A stretch of DNA of 5,057 bases from Chitinophagaceae bacterium. GTDB lineage: Bacteria > Bacteroidota > Bacteroidia > Chitinophagales > Chitinophagaceae. The notes under the pieces were generated by a model. The model was not told the origin of the DNA. It was given only the letters and a program-made list of their open reading frames with translations, and did not search any database. The stretch lies in NCBI GenBank assembly GCA_019454915.1, contig JACFNM010000303.1, positions 1 to 5,057 of the forward strand, in the 5' to 3' direction. The position numbers were made by a program, and so were the translations under genes. Below are positions 1 through 5,057 of this stretch, piece by piece. The stretch's first letter is position 1. Every line of letters starts with the position of its first letter.

Positions 1-702
1 AACCTTCTTCTTATCATCATCTATATGATGAGAAGTCATTTGAAGGATCAGTTGGTTTCTCAGTTCAAAAATTTTCTTTGGGAAAAATAGTTTCGCTATC
101 AGGATGGTAAACCAGCCCGCATCTGTTTTCAGAAGGCTGTTGATATCGGTAGGTCCGCAGTTGTTTATCACGTAATTCACGTTTGACGCGTGGTCTTCCA
201 GGTTTTTGTCGCCTTCCCATGTTTCGTCATTTGTATAAGCCGTTAACAAGGCCAGGTGCGAGCCCGCCGACTCTCCCAATACGCCGATGTTCAGGGTGTC
301 TAAATGATATGCTGCAGCATGGGCATATATCCATCGGGTAGCATCTTTTACGTCCGCTATGGGCGCCGGGAATCGGGTGCTGTCATTCAGTAAACTGTAA
401 TTAATACTCACCACGGCAAAACCATTTTTCAGGGCCGCTTCCCTGAGCGCCTTCCGAAAATAGGGTTCGTTCATATTCTTGTTTCCCCTCACCCATGCGC
501 CGCCGTGAATATACAGTAGTACCGGATAGGTAGTGGTGGTTAGCGATTCGGGAAGGAAGATATCCAGTTTCAGCGACTCGCCGGATTCTGTGGTCTTATA
601 GGTAACGTCCCGGTAGGCCCTGTTTAAAGATACCACTCCGGTTTGTGCGGTTACATAGAAGATGCCCAACAAAAGCGCGGTTAACAGGCCAAACTTCTTC
701 AT
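1..702 (-). CDS. Secreted alpha/beta-hydrolase, esterase/lipase type (partial, C-terminus beyond left edge)
   Basis: The first 234 residues of an exported serine hydrolase are visible with no stop codon before the window edge. The N-terminus (MKKFGLLTALLLGIFYVTAQ) has a charged start, a hydrophobic core and a small-residue site near A19, as expected for a signal peptide, so the enzyme probably acts in the periplasm or outside the cell. A YIHGGAW stretch at residues 64-70 is the HGG oxyanion-hole motif of the hormone-sensitive-lipase/BD-FAE group. GESAG at 143-147 is the nucleophile elbow, with Ser145 as the predicted nucleophile. The spacing between the two motifs fits carboxylesterases of this family. 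The catalytic Asp and His should lie in the missing part, so activity cannot be judged, and the substrate is unknown (acetyl or feruloyl esters of polysaccharides are a family possibility only). An in-frame ATG at 714 would add MTDS; I prefer 702 because it puts Lys-Lys directly at the signal-peptide start. No ribosome binding site decides this. Confidence 0.9.
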   Translation of the reverse strand, partial: MKKFGLLTALLLGIFYVTAQTGVVSLNRAYRDVTYKTTESGESLKLDIFLPESLTTTTYPVLLYIHGGAWVRGNKNMNEPYFRKALREAALKNGFAVVSINYSLLNDSTRFPAPIADVKDATRWIYAHAAAYHLDTLNIGVLGESAGSHLALLTAYTNDETWEGDKNLEDHASNVNYVINNCGPTDINSLLKTDAGWFTILIAKLFFPKKIFELRNQLILQMTSHHIDDDKKKV

Positions 703-714
703 ACTATCCGTCAT

Positions 715-942
715 AACAATTATCCGATAAGTCATTGTATCCGGTATTGACTACCATAGCAATCCGGTTAAGCAGCGTAAAAATAAGAAACACGGGGCAA
801 TTGGCTGAAAGGAGGGTAGGAGGTAGTCTCCCGTTTTTCTCTATAAGCTGCTTTTATTCCCGCTGGCACAAGTGATCCTGCGGAATACTTGTGCCAGTGG
901 CGATATTTGTTTGTTACAGCAGGTAGATAAAAGCAGGACGGA
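715..942. other. Intergenic region between zinc-ribbon gene and hydrolase
   Basis: These 228 bases separate two minus-strand genes. They hold the strong palindrome at 860-900 and a purine-rich tract around 808-823. An open frame can be drawn across most of it on the minus strand (768-965), but that frame runs into the 3' end of the zinc-ribbon gene in another register and its product resembles nothing known. I see no gene here. Confidence 0.6.
860..900. repeat. Palindromic repeat, copy 1 (REP-like hairpin)
   Basis: Bases 863-873 (ctggcacaagt) and 887-897 (acttgtgccag) form a perfect 11-bp stem. A G-T wobble and two more pairs extend it to 14 bp (860-873 with 887-900) around a 13-base loop. 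The reverse complement of this element closely matches the element at 1860-1900. It begins 43 bases after the stop codon of the minus-strand zinc-ribbon gene. No T-tract follows on either strand, so it is not a classic intrinsic terminator, though it could protect the 3' end of the transcript. Confidence 0.8.
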
Positions 943-1227
943 TTAATCAAAATCAAACAATTCACCTAAAAAGCCTTTCTTTTTATATGGCTTTTGATAG
1001 CCGTGTTGCGGTGGGTACGAATATTTATGTTTTTGATCGTAATACCCAGGCATAGGCCCTTGTTGTGGATTATGCTGTGGTACCGTTGTTTGTTGGGCTG
1101 CATACTCAAGCATTTTATCCAATTCACCCTTATCAAGCCAAACTCCTCTGCACGAAGGGCAGTAATCAATTTCTATATTGTTTCTTTCGGTCATTAACAA
1201 TGTTTCATTACAATTAGGACATTTCAT
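943..1227 (-). CDS. TFIIB-type zinc-ribbon protein (zf-TFIIB family)
   Basis: This complete 94-residue protein begins with a zinc ribbon. C3-P-N-C6 and C23-P-S-C26 are the four predicted zinc ligands, followed directly by RGVWLDKGELDKML (27-40), the signature tail of the zf-TFIIB family (W-L-D-x-G-E-L). From about residue 44 the chain is low-complexity and rich in Gln, Pro, Tyr, His and Lys, and probably disordered. It ends in a basic-then-acidic cap, KKKGFLGELFDFD (82-94). Proteins of this family are small and cytoplasmic, have unknown function, and occur widely in bacteria; a role in binding nucleic acid or protein is only inferred from the ribbon fold. The ATG at 1227 is supported because the first cysteine pair starts at residue 3. 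No signal peptide or membrane segment is present. The gene points the same way as the hydrolase, but the 240-base gap with a large hairpin argues against a tight operon. Confidence 0.9.
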   Translation of the reverse strand: MKCPNCNETLLMTERNNIEIDYCPSCRGVWLDKGELDKMLEYAAQQTTVPQHNPQQGPMPGYYDQKHKYSYPPQHGYQKPYKKKGFLGELFDFD

Positions 1228-1249
1228 ATTAAGTTCTTTAATTGTTCGG

Positions 1250-1257
1250 TAAAATTA
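1250..1257 (-). promoter_or_regulatory. Possible -7 promoter box for zinc-ribbon gene
   Basis: On the minus strand this reads TAATTTTA, seven of eight positions matching the Bacteroidota -7 consensus TAnnTTTG. It lies 22 bases before the ATG at 1227, giving a short leader. I see no good TTTG-type -33 box at the expected distance. A/T-rich sequence gives such matches by chance, so this is tentative. Confidence 0.25.
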
Positions 1258-1273
1258 TTCAGTCCGTTGGTAC

Positions 1274-1319
1274 AGCCTGGTGGTTGGCTTATTTGTTTTC
1301 ATGCCTGAAGTACCAGGCT
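1274..1319. repeat. 8-bp inverted repeat, 30-base spacer
   Basis: agcctggt at 1274-1281 is perfectly complementary to accaggct at 1312-1319. The right arm overlaps the left arm of the neighbouring hairpin at 1317-1342, so the two structures would be mutually exclusive in RNA. It lies upstream of the zinc-ribbon gene on the minus strand. Its function is unknown. Confidence 0.45.
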
Positions 1320-1342
1320 TGTGGATATTACAAACCACAAGC
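1317..1342. repeat. Hairpin with perfect 8-bp stem
   Basis: gcttgtgg (1317-1324) pairs with ccacaagc (1335-1342) around the 10-base loop atattacaaa. The arms contain the CTTGTG/CACAAG core also present in the palindromes at 860-900 and 1860-1900. No T-tract follows on either strand, so it is not an obvious terminator. It falls across the GTG start of the weak ORF at 1321. Confidence 0.6.
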
Positions 1343-1503
1343 TATCTAAAACAGGAAAAGCCGTGCTGTTATCTAAAACAGGTAGTACAAATAAAGTAAA
1401 GAATAATAGGCAGGACGAAGAGTCGTTAAAGAAGCCGAACAAGAACGATCCCAGGTATTGGCTGTTACCGGACAAGTTGTACCGGAAAAAAGATGCTGTT
1501 TAA
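1321..1503 (+). CDS. Weak small ORF, uncharacterised 60-residue product
   Basis: I do not recognise this product and am unsure it is a gene. It would start at GTG 1321 (the preceding in-frame TGA is at 1306 and no in-frame ATG exists) and has no ribosome binding site. The product is highly basic and hydrophilic, with a tandem LSKTG motif at residues 8-12 and 17-21 and a Lys/Asn/Asp-rich C-terminal half ending in RKKDAV. Its codon choice is not obviously non-coding. Against it, the start sits inside a hairpin, and an opposing minus-strand frame covers 1373-1503. It could be the surviving 3' end of a lost gene. A second short plus-strand frame opens at ATG 1493, overlapping this one by 11 bases, but stops at 1573. 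Confidence 0.2.
   Translation: MDITNHKLSKTGKAVLLSKTGSTNKVKNNRQDEESLKKPNKNDPRYWLLPDKLYRKKDAV
1343..1382 (+). repeat. 13-bp direct repeat, two copies 27 bases apart
   Basis: tatctaaaacagg occurs at 1343-1355 and again at 1370-1382. The 27-base period is a multiple of three and produces the repeated LSKTG in the plus-strand frame. It follows immediately after the hairpin at 1317-1342. Two copies are too few to call an array. Confidence 0.7.
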
Positions 1504-1788
1504 AATTCTTATGTACCTTTTGCTTTCTGTTGGCGGGCAGAACAAAGTCACCACCACCGGTTACATGTTCTGAAAACTGAAAATAGCCTTCGGTAGCTGG
1601 GTGATAAGCATCCGGATTGGCAGTATTTTTTAAATCAGCCAGTATGGTGTTGCCATGAAAAGCTATAACAGCAAAAATACAAACCGGTACCAGCCGCCAG
1701 TAAACAAGCCGGCGATCAGTATCAACTTCCAGGTATCTTGTTGTAGTATACCAAGCCATAAGCCGGTCAAATTACCCAATATATCCAT
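1373..1788 (-). pseudogene. Possible frameshifted small membrane protein gene
   Basis: On the minus strand an ATG at 1788 opens a 41-codon frame ending at TAG (1663-1665). It gives a hydrophobic segment reading WKLILIAGLFTGGWYRFVF at residues 20-38. In the next register, the sequence continues without a stop from that point to 1373, with a natural-looking stretch AVIAFHGNTILADL followed by a polar tail. Restoring one base in the five-base homopolymer at 1673-1677 would join the two halves into a single protein with a membrane segment, reading ...YRFVFFAVIAFHG. This suggests a gene inactivated by a one-base deletion, or a sequencing error. The last 40 residues before 1373 look non-coding, so the true C-terminus is uncertain. 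I do not recognise the family. The downstream half could also be read from an ATG at 1759. Confidence 0.3.
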
Positions 1789-1859
1789 AAAAAAAGGTTA
1801 AAGCTTAACTTTAGGACCCCAGAGATTGTTTCGCGAACGACAAACGTTTTTTACTTCTT

Positions 1860-1900
1860 CCACTGGCGCAAGTGTTCCCGCTTGCGGGGTCACTTGTGAC
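1860..1900. repeat. Palindromic repeat, copy 2 (REP-like hairpin)
   Basis: cgcaagtg (1867-1874) pairs with cacttgtg (1891-1898) with one G-T wobble. Inside the loop, cccg (1877-1880) pairs with cggg (1885-1888) around cttg, making a composite hairpin. Bases 1860-1878 match the reverse complement of 882-900 at 17 of 19 positions, and 1888-1898 matches the reverse complement of 867-877 at 10 of 11. The right arm has diverged at its outer end. It lies 60 bases past the stop codon of the histidine kinase gene. Confidence 0.75.
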
Positions 1901-1911
1901 AATTAATGTTA

Positions 1912-1928
1912 CTCTGATTATATCAGGG
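1912..1928. repeat. Small hairpin downstream of the histidine kinase
   Basis: ctctgat (1912-1918) pairs with atcaggg (1922-1928) around a three-base loop, with one G-T wobble. It is 32 bases after the kinase stop on the minus strand. There is no T-tract after it, so a terminator role is only a possibility. Confidence 0.3.
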
Positions 1929-1960
1929 ATTTATGCAGAAATGTTAAAGTAGACTCCAAA

Positions 1961-3781
1961 CTACAGAGGACACTTTAATTTTACCAAAGTACCCCTTTCT
2001 TTTATAGATTCAATAAACAGTTGTCCGCCGATTTGCTGCGCACGTTCCTGCATATTCCTCAGTCCGTTTCCACGTTTCATTTCATTTTGATCAAATCCGG
2101 TTCCGTCATCCTGAATCGTCATGACCAGAAATCCTTTCGCTGTTTGTTCAAATTCTACGTTCAGATGGTTTGCACCGCTGTGCTTACATGCATTGTTCAT
2201 GGTCTCCTTAAAAATAAGAAAAATATTTTTGCGCTTACCGGCATCGGCTATGGCGATATCCTTTTTTGCGGGTTCAATAAAGTTCAGGTGCTTTTGATTG
2301 GCGTCACAAATTTCGGCGCCAAACTCGCGCATACGTGCCAGCAGACTTTCAAAGCTGTCATTGGCGGGGTTTACAGACCACACAATATCACTCATGCTGT
2401 CCATCGTCTTTTGCGCCTGCCGCCTGATCTTGATAAGGTAATCATTCACGAGTGAGGGACCATCGTTTTTGTCGATTGCAATACGACTGAGAATGTCAAT
2501 ACTGGTGAGGGCGGAGCCAATGTCATCGTGCAGATCGGCAGCGATACGATTTCTTAACGCCTGTTTTTCTAACTTCCTCTTGTAGCGGCCTCTGTTTATC
2601 AGCAGCCAGCTGATGATCACGGCGGCGATAAAAAGAATGATAAAAATATATTGGATCAGTTTGATCCTGTGTGTATTTGTTTCGCTCAGTTGGTTTTGCG
2701 TTTTGAGCAACAATATCTCATTACCCTGCTTTTCCGACTCATATTTTTCTCTGAGCTCGTTGATTTGCCTGATTTGGGTTTGATAGTCCAATTCTGTTTT
2801 CAGGTTTGTTGAGATCCGCAGGTATGTAAGAGCCTTGGCCCAGTCGCCTTTCTTTTCATAAAGCGAAGAAAGCGTACCGGCAATGTCGTATTGAAAATTG
2901 ATAATTTTTAAACTATCATTCATCCGAAAAGCTTCAAGCAGGTATTTTTCGGCGGCATCAAATTTTTCTAATTCTGTATTCGTTTTACCCACACAATAGG
3001 CCTGGTAAGCTAACTCCTGTCCCGTCCCGAGTTCTTTCAGGCGGGCATAAGACCTGTTAAAATAGGGCAGAGCTTCCTTGTATTTTTTTAACATAAAGTA
3101 GGACTCGCCAATGTGTTCCTCAAACATGGCGATTTGATGCATATTGCTACGGTGATGTTTGATTAAAGCTTCTTCTCTCCTTAATAAAGCCAGGCTACTA
3201 TCAGCCATGTTCAATACCCGGTACATGATGCTCAGGGCAAAAACAGACTTGATATAATTGGAGGTATCTCCCCGTTTTCTGAATTCTTCAACTGCTTGTT
3301 GATGGTATAAAAGAGACTTTTCGTAATCAGCCGATTTTTTATAAATGCTGCCCAGAGACATAATCAGGTCGGGCTGAAGAGAAGGAACGGGACTTTCCCG
3401 GTTGATGGAATCAGCTTCTAAAAGCAGTTCGGTAGCTCTGTATAGTTGCGACTGCTTGAGATAAATGTCGGCTAAAGAAATATTTATTTGGATAATACCT
3501 GCTGCATTCTTGTTTTTTATAAAAATTTCCTTTGCGTTCGTCCAATAAAAGATAGTTGAATCAAGTTCGCCTTTACGCAGGTATGCCGTGCCCGTAAGGA
3601 AATATCTCCGGGCTTTCTCCTCTGAATTGCTGACCACTCCTTTGCGATTTCCTAAATAGGTGAGAACAGAATCGGGATTGTTTTGTGCCAGTTCTGCCAG
3701 GCCGGGCTCCTGTAACTGGGCAAATCCCCGGCCAATTACAAACAGCAGGAGCATCAGAAGAAGTGTACGCTTTAAGGTCAT
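1961..3781 (-). CDS. TPR-containing sensor histidine kinase (HisKA_3 / NarL-type)
   Basis: This 606-residue membrane kinase senses an unknown signal and should phosphorylate a response regulator. A signal peptide (residues 1-21, ending GFA before Q22) exports the N-terminal half. Residues about 25-335 are helical repeats of TPR type, with phrases such as GTAYLRKGELDSTIFYW and GESYFMLKKYKEALPYF. A likely coiled coil follows (335-371), then one membrane helix (375-395, LIQYIFIILFIAAVIISWLL). The cytoplasmic part has the HisKA_3 dimerisation motif LHDDIGSALTSI with His418 as phosphorylation site. Its ATPase domain shows an N-box (KETMNNACKHSG, Asn530), a G1 box (DDGTGFD, 558-564) and a G2 box (GNGLRNM, 571-577). 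All key residues are present, so it should be active. HisKA_3 kinases usually pair with LuxR/NarL-type regulators, but none is next to it. The frame is open back to an ATG at 3883; I chose 3781 because it puts the signal peptide at the N-terminus. Confidence 0.93.
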   Translation of the reverse strand: MTLKRTLLLMLLLFVIGRGFAQLQEPGLAELAQNNPDSVLTYLGNRKGVVSNSEEKARRYFLTGTAYLRKGELDSTIFYWTNAKEIFIKNKNAAGIIQINISLADIYLKQSQLYRATELLLEADSINRESPVPSLQPDLIMSLGSIYKKSADYEKSLLYHQQAVEEFRKRGDTSNYIKSVFALSIMYRVLNMADSSLALLRREEALIKHHRSNMHQIAMFEEHIGESYFMLKKYKEALPYFNRSYARLKELGTGQELAYQAYCVGKTNTELEKFDAAEKYLLEAFRMNDSLKIINFQYDIAGTLSSLYEKKGDWAKALTYLRISTNLKTELDYQTQIRQINELREKYESEKQGNEILLLKTQNQLSETNTHRIKLIQYIFIILFIAAVIISWLLINRGRYKRKLEKQALRNRIAADLHDDIGSALTSIDILSRIAIDKNDGPSLVNDYLIKIRRQAQKTMDSMSDIVWSVNPANDSFESLLARMREFGAEICDANQKHLNFIEPAKKDIAIADAGKRKNIFLIFKETMNNACKHSGANHLNVEFEQTAKGFLVMTIQDDGTGFDQNEMKRGNGLRNMQERAQQIGGQLFIESIKERGTLVKLKCPL

Positions 3782-3847
3782 ATATGAATTAACAGATGCG
3801 CGATAATATATGCTGCTCCCGGAGTTATGATTTGCCTCGTATAAACA

Positions 3848-3855
3848 GAAAGATA
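3848..3855 (-). promoter_or_regulatory. Possible -7 promoter box for the histidine kinase
   Basis: The minus strand reads TATCTTTC, seven of eight positions of the Bacteroidota TAnnTTTG -7 element, 66 bases before the ATG at 3781. A TTTG lies further upstream, but at about 25 bases its spacing is longer than usual. If real, transcription would start downstream of the alternative ATG at 3883, supporting the shorter protein. Confidence 0.2.
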
Positions 3856-3950
3856 CTATATAGATGGTAATTTTTCTAATCAAAGTCTTTCGGCAGTCCC
3901 GGTATTTTAGCGATTAATACTTTATATTTACCGAATGGCAATTTACGCTT

Positions 3951-3958
3951 TACATTTC
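3951..3958 (+). promoter_or_regulatory. Possible -7 promoter box for the NTF2-like/symporter pair
   Basis: TACATTTC matches seven of eight positions of the TAnnTTTG element, with TTTA at 3927-3930 placed 20 bases upstream as a weak -33 box. It ends 19 bases before the ATG at 3978. A second candidate, TATATTTA, lies at 3923-3930. The 196-base divergent region 3782-3977 must hold promoters for both directions, but these particular assignments are tentative. Confidence 0.22.
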
Positions 3959-3977
3959 CAAACAAACCAAACGATTA

Positions 3978-4457
3978 ATGAAAACCAATCCTTTTCCTGA
4001 ATCAGACAAGGACAGGCATGCCATCTGGAATATGTTAGTGGACCGCGACACGAAGGCGTTTCTCAGTGCCGACTGGGCCATGGTAGCCGATGACTTTGTA
4101 GAAGACTGTTTCATCGGAATAGACGCCGGACGCATCGGTAATCCGGATGCCTGGAGATTAGGGTTCCCCACATTGCAGGCTTATAGAGACGAATGGCTCC
4201 GGCAGGCGCATGAATTTCAGAAACTTACCTGGGGAGAAGACATTGAAACGGCCTTTTTCCGGGTGACGGTTTTGCGGGATATCGAAATACACGGAAACGT
4301 GGCGTTGGTGCATAAAAAGTTTTTTGGAGGGATAGTGAAATCCGACGGCAGTTCCCAACCCATGAACTGGCAAACACTCTATTACTGCAGAAAAGTGAAT
4401 GATCGCTGGAAAATATCGGGTTTTACGGGTTATATGCCGCATTATTTGGCAACGTAA
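3978..4457 (+). CDS. NTF2-like / SnoaL-like fold protein
   Basis: This complete 159-residue soluble protein has the layout of the NTF2-like superfamily. An N-terminal helical part (about 10-70) includes DRDTKAFLSADWAMVADDFVED, the usual 'workload' helix in which a catalytic or binding pocket is lined by Trp, Phe and Asp. It is followed by alternating beta strands: ETAFFRVTVLRDIEIHGNVALVHKKFFG, then MNWQTLYYCRKVNDRWKISGFTGYMP near the C-terminus, with the family-typical W-K-I-S-G-F strand. Members range from enzymes (isomerases, cyclases, dehydratases) to ligand-binding proteins, so no reaction can be assigned. There is no signal peptide, so it is probably cytoplasmic. The ATG at 3978 follows an A-rich leader without a Shine-Dalgarno sequence, normal for Bacteroidota. 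The symporter gene starts 31 bases after its stop, so the two are probably co-transcribed, and the protein may act on the solute imported. Confidence 0.75.
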   Translation: MKTNPFPESDKDRHAIWNMLVDRDTKAFLSADWAMVADDFVEDCFIGIDAGRIGNPDAWRLGFPTLQAYRDEWLRQAHEFQKLTWGEDIETAFFRVTVLRDIEIHGNVALVHKKFFGGIVKSDGSSQPMNWQTLYYCRKVNDRWKISGFTGYMPHYLAT

Positions 4458-4488
4458 AACACGTAATCAATTCGGCTAAAATATTTTT

Positions 4489-5057
4489 ATGACCAATTTT
4501 AACTGGCTGATAGACGGGCCCATTGTGTTATTATATCTTGCCGGCACTATCTTTGTCGGGCTTTATCTTAAGAGGTATATCCGCAAAGTGGACGACTTTC
4601 TGATTGCAGACAGAAGTGTAAACGTTTATCTCGGCATCGCTTCGCTTGCGGCTACAGAATTCGGCATCGCTACCTGTATGGGTAATGCAGAACTGGGGTT
4701 TAAGTATGGACTGGCGGGTGTTATCCCCGGAATAGCGATTGCCACTTCTATGTTTATTGTTGGCTACACGGGTTTCTGTATTAAGCCGCTGCGGGATCAG
4801 AAAGTGATTACACTCCCTGAATTTTTTGAACAAAAGTTTGGGAAACAGGTTCGGTGGGCTTGTGGAGTTGTGATAGTGTTGGGAGGATTATTGAATATGG
4901 GCGTTTTTTTGCGCCAAGCCGGAGATTTTCTTTCTATTGTATGCGGTTTTGATCATGGTTACTTAGAAGTGGTGATGACGCTCGTTTTGGGAGGGGTGGC
5001 TTTGTACACGATCCTCGGCGGCATGCTGTCGGTGCTGGTTACGGATTATATTCAGTT
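4489..5057 (+). CDS. Sodium:solute symporter, SSS family (partial, C-terminus beyond right edge)
   Basis: The first 189 residues of an inner-membrane transporter that should couple solute uptake to Na+ are present, out of roughly 450-600 usual for the family. The first membrane helix is at about 11-27, followed by RKVDDFLIADRSV (32-44), the typical cytoplasmic loop in which SSS proteins carry a D-F-x-x-A/G-x-R motif. Helices follow at about 48-62 and 75-98. VITLPEFFEQKFG (106-118) and YTILGGMLSVLVTDYIQ (173-189) are strong SSS-family signatures, the latter being the segment just before the family's conserved core. The substrate cannot be told from this part; SSS members carry sugars, amino acids, sialic acid, nucleosides, carboxylates or urea. 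The ATG at 4489 is preceded by an A/T-rich stretch with no clear ribosome binding site. The frame stays open to the window end. Confidence 0.9.
   Translation, partial: MTNFNWLIDGPIVLLYLAGTIFVGLYLKRYIRKVDDFLIADRSVNVYLGIASLAATEFGIATCMGNAELGFKYGLAGVIPGIAIATSMFIVGYTGFCIKPLRDQKVITLPEFFEQKFGKQVRWACGVVIVLGGLLNMGVFLRQAGDFLSIVCGFDHGYLEVVMTLVLGGVALYTILGGMLSVLVTDYIQ

Larger units (their letters stand above)
1228..1960. other. Long intergenic stretch without a confident gene
   Basis: These 733 bases lie between the 3' end of the histidine kinase and the 5' end of the zinc-ribbon gene, both on the minus strand. They contain the hairpins at 1274-1342, the 13-bp direct repeat, two opposed weak frames (1321-1503 plus, 1373-1788 minus), the palindrome at 1860-1900 and a small A/T hairpin at 1912-1928. 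The mix of structured repeats and degraded-looking frames fits a decayed region better than a dense gene block. Confidence 0.5.

Noticed and set aside
819..838. Possible plus-strand terminator (ggag/ctcc stem, then T-tract)
   Set aside because: The stem is only 4 bp and no plus-strand gene ends upstream of it.
1343..1382. Start of a CRISPR-like or tandem repeat array
   Set aside because: There are only two 13-bp copies with a 14-base spacer, no third copy and no cas gene nearby.
1789..1809. Possible intrinsic terminator on the minus strand (GTTAA/TTAAC stem followed by seven T)
   Set aside because: The stem is only 5 bp and almost all A/T, about 150 bases past the kinase stop, and its T-tract abuts a candidate ATG. 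It is too weak to call.
2021..2455. 144-residue plus-strand open frame
   Set aside because: It lies wholly inside the histidine kinase gene on the opposite strand, over the conserved ATPase and HisKA_3 domains, so it is a shadow frame.
4158..4442. 94-residue minus-strand open frame
   Set aside because: It is antisense to the NTF2-like gene, whose frame has clear fold features. The minus-strand product has none.
4531..4833. 100-residue minus-strand open frame
   Set aside because: It is antisense to the symporter, which carries strong SSS-family motifs over the same bases.

Overview
This window looks like a chromosomal segment from a member of the Bacteroidota, probably near Chitinophagaceae or Sphingobacteriales. 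The reasons are the AT-leaning mid-GC composition, A/T-rich start regions with no clear Shine-Dalgarno sequence, a periplasmic-TPR/HisKA_3 histidine kinase of the kind common in that phylum, and possible -7 boxes resembling TAnnTTTG. The taxonomic call is inference; no marker gene is present.

Layout. Positions 1-702 (minus) hold the N-terminal part of a secreted alpha/beta-hydrolase (esterase type) that runs off the left edge. Positions 943-1227 (minus) encode a small TFIIB-type zinc-ribbon protein. Positions 1228-1960 are a 730-base stretch with no confident gene. It holds hairpins, a short direct repeat, one weak plus-strand ORF, and a minus-strand reading frame that looks like a small membrane protein broken by a one-base loss in a homopolymer. 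Positions 1961-3781 (minus) encode a complete TPR sensor histidine kinase with no response regulator beside it. Divergent from it, 3978-4457 (plus) encodes an NTF2/SnoaL-like protein. It is followed 31 bases later by the start of a sodium:solute symporter (4489 to the right edge, plus), probably in the same transcript.

The genes do not form an obvious single pathway. The kinase appears to be a stand-alone sensor, and the NTF2-like/symporter pair is the only likely operon. The most noteworthy non-genic signal is a pair of related 41-base palindromic elements, at 860-900 and 1860-1900, each lying 40-60 bases downstream of a minus-strand gene. They look like a dispersed REP-type repeat family. 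I found no convincing sign of a new multi-gene system, CRISPR array, defence island or mobile element here.
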